Origin: Anaeramoeba ignava
Taxonomy: Eukaryota > Metamonada > Anaeramoebidae
Assembly (NCBI GenBank): GCA_028826165.1
Contig: JAPDFW010000147.1
Coordinates: 680,501-744,500 of the forward strand
DNA: 64,000 nt
Reading direction: 5' to 3'
Shown here: one piece after another, positions 31,501-42,153 of the stretch
Layout of the letters: each line of letters starts with the position of its first letter
Position numbering within the stretch: position 1 is the first letter of the stretch
Position numbers and translations under genes: made by a program
The notes under the pieces: model-generated
The model's input: the letters and a program-made list of their open reading frames with translations, nothing else
What the model was told of the DNA's origin: nothing
Database searches by the model: none

Positions 31501-33309
31501 TTAATTTTGATTTTGATTATTAAATTTTTTAATTAATAAATCAAATAAATTTGGATTTGTTTGATTTAATTGAAAATAATCAATTCCAGTTTTAATTTCA
31601 TTAATGATTTCTTGTGTAATTTGAATTCCATCTTTAATTTGATTTGAATAAATCCAATATTCAAATATTTGAAATGATTTATTACTTAATTCACTATAAT
31701 CTGTAACTTTATTAGATTTATCTTTAGTTACAGATAAAAACATTCCTCGATATAATTCACTTCTCATTATTAATATTAATTTGGGAAATTTATATTGTTT
31801 TTCTTTTCTTTCAATAATAAAATCTTTTTCATTTTCATTTTCATTTAAATAAATTCTTTTCATTGTTTCTTCAATTTTTTCATTTGAATTTATAATTTCT
31901 TTAATTTCAGAATATAATTTTGGATTTATATTGGAATTGTTTGAATAAATCATTTCAAATATTTGATTTGATTCTTGAATTGATTTTTTTGAAATAATTT
32001 CTTTAAGTTTTTCAATTTGATTTTGATTTAATCTGTATTGTAATATTAATTTATGAGCTTCAATTATTTCTCCATTTTCGGTTTTAAATGAAATATTACA
32101 AAATTCTTTTCTTCGAAATAGTTTTATCAAATCTTCTTCAAGATTGGAAAAAGAAGGAGAATAATAAAGAAATGTTTTGTTAAAACCACAAAGAATATGA
32201 TAATTGGAAATATCTTCATTAAATCTTAAATCAGGAAGTTTAATTTGAATCGGAATTAATTGATCTTTTCCTGTATTTCCAGTTCCTAACTCACCATAAG
32301 AATTACTTCCGAATCCAATTAATTTTGAATTAGATGTTAAAATCAAAGTATGAATTCTTCCAACAGAAAAATCAAGAATATTACCATCATTTTCAAATAA
32401 AGATGATTTGATTTCAGTAAATTCATAAGTATTTTCATTTTTGCCAAGTCCATTAAATTGATAATCTCCACATGAATAAAGTTTTCTTTTTGGATTTTCA
32501 TTTTGATCTTCATTTTCAATCAACATTATTGAATAGTTAGGTGCACATTGAATATCAATTATTTTGCCTTTTGGAATATTTTGGATTTTGGTTAATTTAT
32601 GAATACTTTTTTGTTCTTTTCTTGATTCTCCTAATCCAAGTTGACCATATATATTATCACCACATCCAAATAATTCTTGATTTGAATCTAAAAGAAAAAC
32701 AAAACTTGAAGTATTTCCTGAAAATATCTTAGAAACATTTTTCATCACTAAAACTGGAAGTTCTGTTTTTATAATTGTTCCAAAATCAAAACCAAGTTGA
32801 CCAATTTTATTATAGCCAATTCCATAAACATTATGATTTGAAGTTAATAAGTAAATTGTATCAGCTCCAGAAACAACATCTTGAATTATTCTATCATTTG
32901 GATCTTCAATTAATGATGAAATATTGATAAATTCATTTGGATTTTCTCGATTAATATCATCTCCTTTGGCAAATACATTTCCTTTTAATGTTAAAATAGC
33001 TTCATTTTGATAACCAACAGATACTTTTTGAATATTTTCTTCAATTTGGATTTTTGAAGGATTTTGTTTTGAATATTCTATTGCTTTTCCATTTTCAAAA
33101 AGGAAAATTGCTGAAAATTCACCTATTGAAATTTGTTTAATTTGATTTTCATTTTCATTTTCATTTTCATTTCCATTTTCATTTTCATTTTCATTTTCAT
33201 TTTCATTTTCATTTTCAAATTTAAATTGAATTGGTTTTGTTATTTTATATGGTTCATCTTTTAAAAGTTTTGGATATTCATTTAAACCAAAAAATAAAAT
33301 TTCATTCAT
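31501..33309 (-). CDS. RCC1-repeat / double-BTB protein, copy 4
   Basis: This is a 602-residue intact, intronless paralog of the 0-6 kb array, on the opposite strand and about 25 kb away. It has an RCC1 propeller (~1-385) with its own Glu-Asn tract containing Gly interruptions, then two BTB-like segments (EAHKLILQYRL; PKLILIMRSELYRGMF). It is more diverged than copies 1-3, for example starting MNEILFFGLNEYPKLL and with different blade-tip residues. The leader CTTTTCCAAAA before the ATG matches the others. A dispersed member shows the family is not confined to one array. Cellular role unknown. Confidence 0.86.
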   Translation of the reverse strand: MNEILFFGLNEYPKLLKDEPYKITKPIQFKFENENENENENENENGNENENENENQIKQISIGEFSAIFLFENGKAIEYSKQNPSKIQIEENIQKVSVGYQNEAILTLKGNVFAKGDDINRENPNEFINISSLIEDPNDRIIQDVVSGADTIYLLTSNHNVYGIGYNKIGQLGFDFGTIIKTELPVLVMKNVSKIFSGNTSSFVFLLDSNQELFGCGDNIYGQLGLGESRKEQKSIHKLTKIQNIPKGKIIDIQCAPNYSIMLIENEDQNENPKRKLYSCGDYQFNGLGKNENTYEFTEIKSSLFENDGNILDFSVGRIHTLILTSNSKLIGFGSNSYGELGTGNTGKDQLIPIQIKLPDLRFNEDISNYHILCGFNKTFLYYSPSFSNLEEDLIKLFRRKEFCNISFKTENGEIIEAHKLILQYRLNQNQIEKLKEIISKKSIQESNQIFEMIYSNNSNINPKLYSEIKEIINSNEKIEETMKRIYLNENENEKDFIIERKEKQYKFPKLILIMRSELYRGMFLSVTKDKSNKVTDYSELSNKSFQIFEYWIYSNQIKDGIQITQEIINEIKTGIDYFQLNQTNPNLFDLLIKKFNNQNQN

Positions 33310-33484
33310 TTTTGGAAAAGTAAAAAAATGAAAAAATGAATTTTAATTTTAATTTTTGCTTTTTTTTTTCATTTTTTAATTTTAATTTTATTTTTAATTT
33401 TATTTGAATTTATGATAAAAAAATCATTTTTTTAAAATCCAAGAAAAAGAAAGAAAAAGAAAGAAAAATAAGAAGGAAAAAGAA

Positions 33485-33811
33485 TCAATTAAAAAGAGGA
33501 CGAAAACTTTGACCAGCAGTAGAATCAATTTGAGATTTATCAACACCTAATCTTTGGGCTTCAATAGAATCCAATTCTTGGAGTTGCTGTTCAGTAGCAA
33601 TAGCAACACCCAACGGAAGAACAAGAACAATAGTACCAGTTAAACCGACCCAAGAAAGTTGCTTTATTTTTGAAAATCCTGAACTAATATATGATTTTGC
33701 TGATGTTGTAATTTGTGATGCTTTGTTTCTTATATTTTGTGGGATAAAATCACTAATTTCTTCAAAAATAGTTTTTTGTGTTGTTTCTTCTTCAAGTTCA
33801 AGTTTACTCAT
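33485..33811 (-). CDS. TOM22: TOM22-like mitochondrial import receptor subunit
   Basis: A 108-residue protein with an acidic N-terminus (SKLELEEE), an amphipathic segment, and one transmembrane helix (WVGLTGTIVLVLPLGVAIA) followed by a short Glu/Gln-rich tail (TEQQLQELDSIEAQRLG). This W…LVLPL…E/DxEQQ..E pattern and the size match the Tom22/Tom9 core of the TOM translocase, particularly plant and protist forms, where the tail faces the intermembrane space. In an anaerobic protist it would serve hydrogenosomes or mitosomes. The identification rests on the TM-tail pattern, so a different tail-anchored protein is possible. It is divergently paired with NOP53. Confidence 0.7.
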   Translation of the reverse strand: MSKLELEEETTQKTIFEEISDFIPQNIRNKASQITTSAKSYISSGFSKIKQLSWVGLTGTIVLVLPLGVAIATEQQLQELDSIEAQRLGVDKSQIDSTAGQSFRPLFN

Positions 33812-33931
33812 TTTTTTATAATTTGAATAAAATTTTTTTATTTTTTTTTAAAATGAAAAAAATGAAAAAAATTAAAAAAAAATAATTTCATTTTTTTTCT
33901 TTTTTAAAAATAATTTAGAAATAATTTAGAA
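33812..33931. promoter_or_regulatory. Divergent promoter TOM22-like / NOP53
   Basis: 120 bases between divergent start codons contain plus-oriented TCA-in-T at 33888-33890 (42 bases before the NOP53 ATG) and minus-oriented copies at about 33856 and 33865. A direct repeat of ATAATTTAGAA precedes the NOP53 ATG. Confidence 0.5.
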
Positions 33932-35044
33932 ATGAAAAAATCAAATAAAAACCAAAAAAGAAAAAAAAAACTTTCAAAGAAATCAAAAAAAAATTGGGTT
34001 AAAAATACTGATATTAAAGATGTTGAATCTTTTCTTGAAAGAAAAAGTCTTGAAACAATCGAAAACCAACAAGTTTCTCAATTGAAAAATAACCAACTCT
34101 TTGTTATTGATCCAACAAATCAATCAATTTCCACAGAATCTCAACTTAAACCTTTATATTATGAAAAAATTTTAAATTCAAATCCAAATATAAAACCAAT
34201 TTCAAGTCGAAAAAACAAAAATCAAAAAATTTCATCAATAAATGATAAAACACTCAAACAAATATCCAAATTAAAACCAGAAAAACAACTGGTTGAATCA
34301 CAAAGAAAATTACTTGAAGTGGAGCAAAAAAAAGAGAAGAAAAAAGATGATCAAGTTTTGAAAATGTGGGAAAATTCAAAAAATCAAAATCCAAGAAGAA
34401 AAAACAAATTGAACAGATATAAAAGAAAAAAAATACCCTCTATTATTCTTCCACATAATGGAACTTCAATAAATCCTGATCCTGAATCACGTTCTGAACT
34501 CGAAAAAATTTGGAAAGATTATCAAGTGAAAAAAGAAAAGGAAAAACAAATGAATTTAAATTTTGGTTCAAATTTCAATTCAAAATTTGATTTAAATTCT
34601 GATTCAAAATTTGATTTAAATTCTGATTCAAAAAAAGACTCAAAAACTCTTTTTCATATCAAAAACAATTTTATTTGGGAGATTACTGATATTTCTGAAC
34701 AAAATACCCCGAATCAATTGCAAAAGAAAATTACTGAAAAACCAAAAAATCAAAAAGATATTTTAAATCAAGAAATTGATAATCTTGATCAAATTAAAAA
34801 GGAAATTCAACAAGAAAATGAAGAAATCAAAAAAAGAAGAAAAGCTCGTTATCAAAGATTGAAAAATCGAGAATTATATGAACCTCCAAAATATTTTACA
34901 GAAATTCCTGAACCTTTTCTTAATGAAAATGAAGTAAGTGGAAGATTTATTGATTTAGAATTAAAAAGAAATTTATTTCAAGATAGATTTCTTAGTTATC
35001 AAAGAAGGAGTTTACTTCCAGTTACAAAAAAAAGAGAAAATTAG
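33932..35044 (+). CDS. NOP53: NOP53-family 60S ribosome biogenesis factor
   Basis: A 370-residue, Lys-rich, intronless protein. The N-terminus has basic tracts and the diagnostic KKNWVKNTDIKDVESFLE and QLFVIDPT blocks. The middle has IILPHNGTSINPDPESRSEL, matching the NOP53 signature of a small-residue-S-x-NP-x-x-E. The C-terminus has EVSGRF...LFQDRFLSYQRR, also family-typical. Overall length is near that of yeast and human proteins. NOP53 binds pre-60S particles and recruits the Mtr4-exosome to process the ITS2 end of 5.8S rRNA in the nucleolus. A Ser/Asp/Asn low-complexity insert lies around residues 208-235. Confidence 0.87.
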   Translation: MKKSNKNQKRKKKLSKKSKKNWVKNTDIKDVESFLERKSLETIENQQVSQLKNNQLFVIDPTNQSISTESQLKPLYYEKILNSNPNIKPISSRKNKNQKISSINDKTLKQISKLKPEKQLVESQRKLLEVEQKKEKKKDDQVLKMWENSKNQNPRRKNKLNRYKRKKIPSIILPHNGTSINPDPESRSELEKIWKDYQVKKEKEKQMNLNFGSNFNSKFDLNSDSKFDLNSDSKKDSKTLFHIKNNFIWEITDISEQNTPNQLQKKITEKPKNQKDILNQEIDNLDQIKKEIQQENEEIKKRRKARYQRLKNRELYEPPKYFTEIPEPFLNENEVSGRFIDLELKRNLFQDRFLSYQRRSLLPVTKKREN

Positions 35045-35271
35045 AAAATCGTTCCGAATTGATTTTATTCCCCTTTTTTTCTTTCAATTCTTTTTTTAGA
35101 TTTTTTTTTTCTTTTCAAAAAATAAATAAAATTTTTTTTTTTCTTTTCAAATCTTTCATTTTTTTTCTTTTTTCTTTTATTTTATTTTATTTTTCAACGT
35201 TTTCTTTTTAAATTTAATTTAAAACAAAAAAATATAAAACAAAAAAATATAAAACAAAATATAAAACAAAA

Positions 35272-38200
35272 ATGTCAAAAAAAGGTTTTTTACTTTTAAA
35301 AATTGCAAAAAAAACAAGGCAATGTTATGTTATTTTAGATTCAGGATTTTTATTATATAATCAATGTGATAAAGTTGATTTTTATTATTTTATTTCAACA
35401 AAAAAAAAACACAAAATTAAATCAAAATAAAAAAATTAAATTAAATTAAATTAAATTAATAAAAAAAATTAAAGAAAAAAAATCCAACGAAAAATCTTGG
35501 ATCAATTTATTTAGCCCAATATACTGCAAGTGATATTTCTTCTTTAGATAGTTCTCAAAAGAATTCATTTGCTCTTATTCCTGGAAAAGATGCTCAAAAT
35601 TATCCTTCTTTTTTTTTCATTTCTGAAACTGAAAATGATAAAATTAGTTGGTTAAATTCTTTAAAAAGATCTATTTCTGATATTCAATTTAAAATTTCTA
35701 ATTTAGAAGAAGTAAATCTAAATCTAAATCTAAATATAAATATAAATATAAATATAAATATAAATCTAAATCTAAATCTAAATCAAAATCAAAATCTAAA
35801 TCAAAATATAAATCTAAATCTAAATCAAAATATAAAATATAAATATAAATATAAATATAAATATAAATATAAATATAAATCTAAATCTAAATCTAAATAT
35901 AAATATAAATATAAATATAAATCTAAATATAAATCTAAATCTAAATATAAATATAAATATAAAATATAAATATAAATATAAATATAAATATAAATCTAAA
36001 TCTAAATCTAAATCTAAATCTAAATCAAAATCTAAATCTAAATCTAAATCTAAATCTAAATCTAAATCTAAATCTAAATCTAAATCTAAATCAAAATATA
36101 AATATAAATCTAAATATAAATCTAAATCTAAATATAAATCTAAATCTAAATATAAATCTAAATATAAATCTAAATATAAACTAAATCTAAAATATAAATC
36201 AAAATATAAATATAAATCAAAATCAAAATATAAATATAAATATAAATCTAAATCTAAATATAAATCTAAATATAAATCTAAATATAAATATAAATATAAA
36301 TATAAATCAATATAAATATAAATCTAAATATAAATATAAATCTAAATCCCAAATCTAAAACAAAATATAAATCAAAATCTAAATATAAATCAAAATATAA
36401 ATCAAAATCAAAATCTAAATCAAAATATAAATATAAATATAAATATAAATATAAATCTAAATCTAAATATAAATATAAATCTAAATCTAAAATATAAATC
36501 TAAATATAAATATAAATATAAATCTAAATATAAATATAAATATAAATATAAATATAAAATATAAATATAAATCAAAATTAAAATATAAATCTAAATATAA
36601 ATATAAATAAATCAAAATATAAATCTAATTATAAATATAAATATAATTATAAATATAAATATAAATATAAATATAAATATAAAATAAATCTAAAATCTAA
36701 ATATAAATCTAAATATAAATCTAAATCTAAATATAAGAATAAAAAATATAAATCAAAATATAAATCAAAATATAAATCTAAATATAAATCTAAATATAAA
36801 TCTAAATATAAATATAAATATAAATCTAAATCTAAATCTAAATCTAAATATAAATATAAATCTAAATATAAATAAAAATATAAATCTAAATCTAAATCTA
36901 AATATAAATATAAATATAAATATAAATTTATTTGTTAGATTGAATTTTCAGCTTTATTATCACCAATTAAAAAGAAAAAATCACATTTTCTTGAAGAAAT
37001 TAAAGGAGAATTAAAGAATGATTCTCTCATTTTAACAGCAAACGAAACTAATACTCCACAAAGTATTTCAAAACCAAATTAAAATTAAAATTCAAATTAA
37101 AATTCAAATTAAAATTAAAATTCAAATTCAAATTCAAATTCAAATTTAAATTCAAATTCAAATTTAAATTCAAATTATTTTTAATTAGATACAATTCCAC
37201 TTAATGTAACAACTGTAGTTCGCCCAGTAAATCATTTAGATAAAATTCGTTGTGATGTTCCAACTTCTTTTTTATTATATAATTCTTCTTCGTATCAATT
37301 CCTTTATAAAATATATTTAAATCAAAAATATATTTAAATATTTAAATAAAAATATATGTTTAAATATTTAAATCAAAAATATATTTAAATATTTAAATAA
37401 AAATATATGTTTAAATATTTAAATCAAAAATATATTTAAATATTTAAATCAAAAATATATGTTTAAATATTTAAAATCAAAATATATTTAAATGTTTAAA
37501 TCAAAAATATATTTAAATCAAAAATATGTTTAAATCAAAAATATATATTTAAATATTTAAATCAAAAATATGTTTAAATATTTAAATCAAAAATATGTTT
37601 AAATATTTAAATCAAAAATATATGTTTAAATATTTAAATCAAAAAAATATTTCAAATAAAAAAAAATTACTAGAAAAACAAGTTATTATTTTCAAACTGC
37701 TTCACAAAATGTAATGAGATCTTGGGTTGAAAATATTACTTATTTATTAATTCAAAAAGAAAGAGAATCAAAAATTTCTCTTAATGTCAATTTAAACTTC
37801 GATTCTTTTTTTGAAAAAAGAACAAATAAAAGAAGAGATATTAGACAACCCAAATTCAAATACGAAAAAAATAAAAATCAAGATCAAGATCAAAATATCA
37901 CAATTAAAAAAGAAACAGGTAGAAATTTAATTTAAAATATAAAAATTAAATTTAAATTCAAAATTAAAAAAAAAGATCAAAAAGATGATGATCAAAAAAA
38001 TGATCAAGAAAATGTTGATCAAAAAGATGTTGATCAAGAAAATGAAAAACTTAAAAAAGGAAAAGGAATAGGAATTCATTCTCTTGTAAATCAAATAGCA
38101 AAACCATCAGCTTTCTCACTTGTTTTTACACAAGATTTAAATCGGCATAAAAAACAATCATCTCAAGGATTTGAAGATCTTTTTCCAGATTTTCTTCTTT

Positions 38201-39055
38201 ATCAATACCAAGTTGCTTCAGAGATTTCAAAAAATTCCCCTAAAGAAAATAGTGCAATTCATTTTGAATCAACATTATTTTGTGATTTTTATATGGCTTC
38301 ATTAGAAGAATTTGAAGATATAAATTATGATGAACCAGATCAAAAAATTCAAGAAGAAATTAAAATTACAAAAAATCCTTTTTCAATTTGGATTCAAGAT
38401 TTATCAAACAATTTACAACAAATCACAACAAAATATCCAAAAATGAATTCAAATCCAAAAATAAATTCAAATTCAAATTCAAATTTCAATTTAAATCAAA
38501 ATGAAATGGAAAATAAAAATATTCCAAAAATTGAATCAAAAGATTCAAATGCACAAATGATTATTAAAATTCTTGTTAGAATAACTCAATATAAATTAAA
38601 AACATTTGAAAATAAAAATAATATTTCTTTATTAAGTTGTGTTGAAGATTATGATCATCTCAAATTAAAAAGTGGATATTATTTTGTTAAGCAAAAAAAT
38701 GGTTTGAATCAAGAAAAACCAAATTTAGAAATTCTTCAAGATTCATGTTTTTTTATTTATGGATTAAATCATCATTTACTTTCAAATTGGATTGAAATTT
38801 TTTCTGAAGATACATTTCTAAACAAATATTATGATGATGAATGTTTTTTTCATGATAAAGAAAATATAAAAGCATTGAATCAATTTTTTTCAAAACTTGA
38901 AGATGTAAATTAAATTAAATTAATTTAAATAATATTTTAATAATTTTTGATTTAAATAATATTGATTTTATTTTTAATTTTTTTAATAGTTTGCTTTTGA
39001 TTTAAGTTTTGATCAAGATAATTTCTCTGAAATTTATGAAGAAGAAAAAAATTAA
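35272..39055 (+). CDS. Tandem PH-domain protein, seven exons
   Basis: Predicted exons: 35272-35373, 35475-35711, 36939-37062, 37189-37291, 37674-37918, 37976-38904 and 38990-39055. All phases agree, giving about 601 residues. PH1 spans exons 1-2 (KKGFLLLKIAKKTRQCYVIL to SFFFISETENDKISWLNSLK). PH2 spans exons 4-5 (IRCDVPTSFLLYNSS joined to SYYFQTASQNVMRSWVENI). Exon 6 begins with an Asp-Gln-Lys repeat and continues into a ~300-residue region of no recognised family (GIHSLVNQIAKPSAFSLVF; FLLYQYQVASEIS). PH domains bind phosphoinositides or proteins, so a membrane-associated signalling protein is likely. Exons 2 and 3 are separated by a 1.2 kb repeat intron. Confidence 0.72.
35712..36938 (+). 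repeat. 1.2 kb AAATCTAAATATA-repeat intron
   Basis: Bounded by GTAAATCT and TTTGTTAG, filled with AAATCT, AAATAT and AAATCA hexamers in shifting order. It is A-rich on the coding strand, with no coding content. Confidence 0.9.
37292..37673 (+). repeat. AAATATTTAAAT palindromic-repeat intron
   Basis: Donor GTATCAATTCC, acceptor AATTACTAG. The body repeats TTTAAATATTTAAAT plus CAAAAATATAT about ten times. The core is self-complementary, so transcripts could fold into hairpins. Splicing joins NSS to KTSYYFQ in phase 2. Confidence 0.8.
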
Positions 39056-39222
39056 TCAAAAAAAAAGAAAGAAAAAATTTCAAACTCTTTTTTTTTAAAA
39101 GAATTTCCAATTTAATTCTTAATTCTTAATTCTATTTTTTTTTATAATTTTTTAAAAATTAAAAATTATTTTTTTCATTTTTTTCATTTTTTTCCTTTTA
39201 ATTTTTTTTATTAAAAAACAAA

Positions 39223-42011
39223 ATGGATGGAACATTAATTGAAAATCAATTTATGAATTTAACAAAATGCTCCAAAGAATTAGCAAAAGCTATATTGTCA
39301 ATGCATAATTACAAACTAGAAGATGCACTAAAAACTTTTATAACAACACCAATAAATGAATTAATTGAAAAAATCCAAAATTTTGTTGGAGAAAAAGAAA
39401 CTGAAAAAAAAACTGAAAAAACACAAACTTATAAACCAAAAAAATTGGTTTATGGATTTGAAGATTTGGAACCAGAAAAAAAAGGCAAAATGCAAGGTTA
39501 TTTTGTTGGTGGTGGTGCAAGTGGTGTTGAAGTTTATGATAAACAAAATGATATTGTAGAAAAAGTTGTGAATCATAAAAAAGAAAAAGATAATAAAAAA
39601 GAAGATGATAAAAATGAAATTAAAATTGAAAATGATAATGAAAATGAAAATGAAAATGATAATGATAATGAAAATGAAAATGATAATGAAAATGATAATA
39701 AAATTGAAGATAAAATTGAAGATGATGATAAACCATTTGAAATTAAAATTGAGGATAATAAAAAAGATAATAAAATTGAAGAAGATAAACCATTTGGAAT
39801 TAAAAAAGAAGATGATAAAAAAGAAGATGAAATTGAAGATGATAAACCATTTGGAATTAAAAAAGAAGATGATAAAGAAGATAATAAAATTGAAGATAAA
39901 AAAGAAGATAATAAAATTGAAGAAGATAAACCATTTGAAATGAAAATTGAGGATAATAAAAAAGATAATAAAATTGAAGATGATGATAAACCATTTGAAA
40001 TTAAAATTGAGGATAATAAAAAAGATAATAAAATTGAAGAAGATAATAAACCATTTGGAATTAAAAAAGAAGATGATAAAAAAGATAATAAAATTGAAGA
40101 TGATGATAAACCATTTGAAATTAAAATTGAGGATAATAAAAAAGAAGATGAAATTGAAGATGATGATAAACCATTTGGAATTAAAATTGAAGATAAAATT
40201 GAAGATAAAATTGAGGATAATAAAAAAGAAGATGATAAAAAAGAAGATAAAAATGAAGAGAAAAAAGAAGATAATGAAATCAAAATAGAGGATGAAATTA
40301 AAAAAGAAGATGATAATGAAATTGAAGAGGAAAATTTTCAAATTCATACAATTTATTTATGGAATAATGGATTCTTAATTGATGAATCTGAATTACTTGA
40401 TTATGAAAAACCTCAAAATCATTTATTTTTTGAAAAACTTTTAGAAGATGAAATTCCTGAACAATTTTATATTAATGGAAATCCACCAAAAAAATTTGAT
40501 TATAAAATTGAGGATAATAGAGAAAGAAATTATTATGCACCTCCAAAGAAAGTTCGTGTATTTACAGGTCAAGGAAATGTAATAGGACATCAAAAAACAC
40601 AAGATGAAATTATTAAGATTGAAAAACCAAAAGAAGAATCAAAAGAAGAATCAAAAGAAGAATCAAAAGAAGAATCAAAAGAAGAATCAAAAGAAGAACC
40701 AAAAGAAGAATCAAAAGAAAAATTAATGGAAATTGAAAATCAAAATCAAAATCAAAATCAAAATCAAACAATGGATGTTGAATCTCAATTAAAAGAAGAA
40801 AATAATGAAAATGATCCAGATTTAAAAAATCAGTTACTTAATCAAATGATTGAAAATTCACAAGAAGAAAAGGAAATTGATACAGGAAATAAATTAGGAA
40901 ATTTAAAAACAGAAGAAGATGATGATTCATTTTTCTTTTATTGCGCCACCAAAACCAGAAACAAAACCAGAACAACAAACAGAACAAAAACAGAACAAAA
41001 ACAGAACAAAAAACAGAACAACAAACAGAACAGCAAACAGAACAACAAACAGAACAAAAACCAGAACAAAAAACAGAACAACAACCTATTGAAAAAACTA
41101 TTGAAAAACCTATTGAAAAACTATTGAAAAACCTATTGAAAAACCTATTCAAAAACCTATTGAAAAACCTATTGAAAAACCTATTCAAAAACCTATTGAA
41201 AAACCTATTGAAAAACCTATTGAAAAACCTATTGAAAAACCTATTGAAAAAACTATTGAAAAAACTATTGAAAAACTATTCAAAAACCTATTGAAAAACC
41301 TATTGAAAAACCTATTGAAAAACCTATTCAAAAACCTATTGAAAAACCTATTGAAAAAACTATTGAAAAACCTATTGAAAAAACTATTGAAAAAACTTTT
41401 CAAAAATTTAAAAAACCTATTGAAAAACCTACAAAAAAAAACTATTGAAAAACCTATTCAAAAACCTATTGAAAAACCTATTGAAACAAATTGAAAAACC
41501 TATTCAAAAACCTATTCAACAAAATGAAGACTTTTCCAAAAAATCTAATGATGAATTTTTTCAACAATTTTTTCAACAATTTAATCAAATCAATCAACAA
41601 AAAAAGCAACAAAATCAACAGTTAATTCAACAATTTGTTCAAACTTTCAGTCAAATGAATCAAATTCCAAATCAAACTAAAAATCAAATTCCAAATCAAA
41701 TTAAAAATCAAATTAAAAATCAAATTAAAAATCAAATTCCAAATCAAACTAAAAATCAAATTACTGAAGATTTAAATCAAGAAACTTCAATTCAATTACA
41801 ATTTTTTGATGGAAAAAAAATCATTTCTAAATTTAAATTAAATTCTACAATTTCAGATATAAAAAATTTCATTTTACAATCAAGACCAGAATTTGAACAA
41901 ATTAATTTCTCTTTAATGACACTTGGTCCAAGAAAAATTTATACAAATGATTCAGCTACAATAAAAGAAGAAAATTTAATGAATTCTCGAATTATAATTA
42001 TTCGAAAATGA
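39223..42011 (+). CDS. p47/Shp1-type Cdc48 (p97) cofactor: UBA-SEP-UBX
   Basis: Domains in order: UBA-like helix bundle (residues ~10-45, [20 protein letters not shown]), a [15 protein letters not shown] motif typical of p47, a ~230-residue Asp/Glu/Lys/Ile repeat built on [17 protein letters not shown], then a SEP domain (~370-445, [19 protein letters not shown]). An SHP-box-like FTGQGNVIG (~447-455) contacts Cdc48. The C-terminal UBX lies at ~41790-42011 ([22 protein letters not shown]). It should recruit Cdc48 to ubiquitinated clients or membrane fusion. The frame changes several times in low complexity between ~40935 and ~41515. No GT dinucleotide occurs between about 40840 and 41520, so a canonical intron cannot explain this; indels (sequencing or real) are likely. 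Confidence 0.83.
41083..41515 (+). repeat. 12-bp CCTATTGAAAAA coding repeat in p47
   Basis: Tandem 12-base units encode Pro-Ile-Glu-Lys (or Thr-Ile-Glu-Lys, Pro-Ile-Gln-Lys) in the intended frame. Several units are one base short, so the reading shifts to Leu-Leu-Lys-Asn and back. It is the linker between the SHP box and the UBX domain. Confidence 0.85.
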
Positions 42012-42153
42012 AAAATCAAAATCAAAATCAAAAAGAAAAATCAATTCTTTTTTTTTTTCTTTCATTTCAAATTTTTTTTCATTTCAAAAATCAATCAATC
42101 AATCAAAACAAATTAAGAACTTTTTTTTTTTTGGTTTGTTCAAATTTTTTTTT

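Noticed and set aside
39361-40347. Minus-strand Phe/Ile-rich and Ser/Leu-rich open frames that look like membrane proteins
   Set aside because: They are antisense shadows of the acidic Asp/Glu/Lys repeat in the p47 gene.
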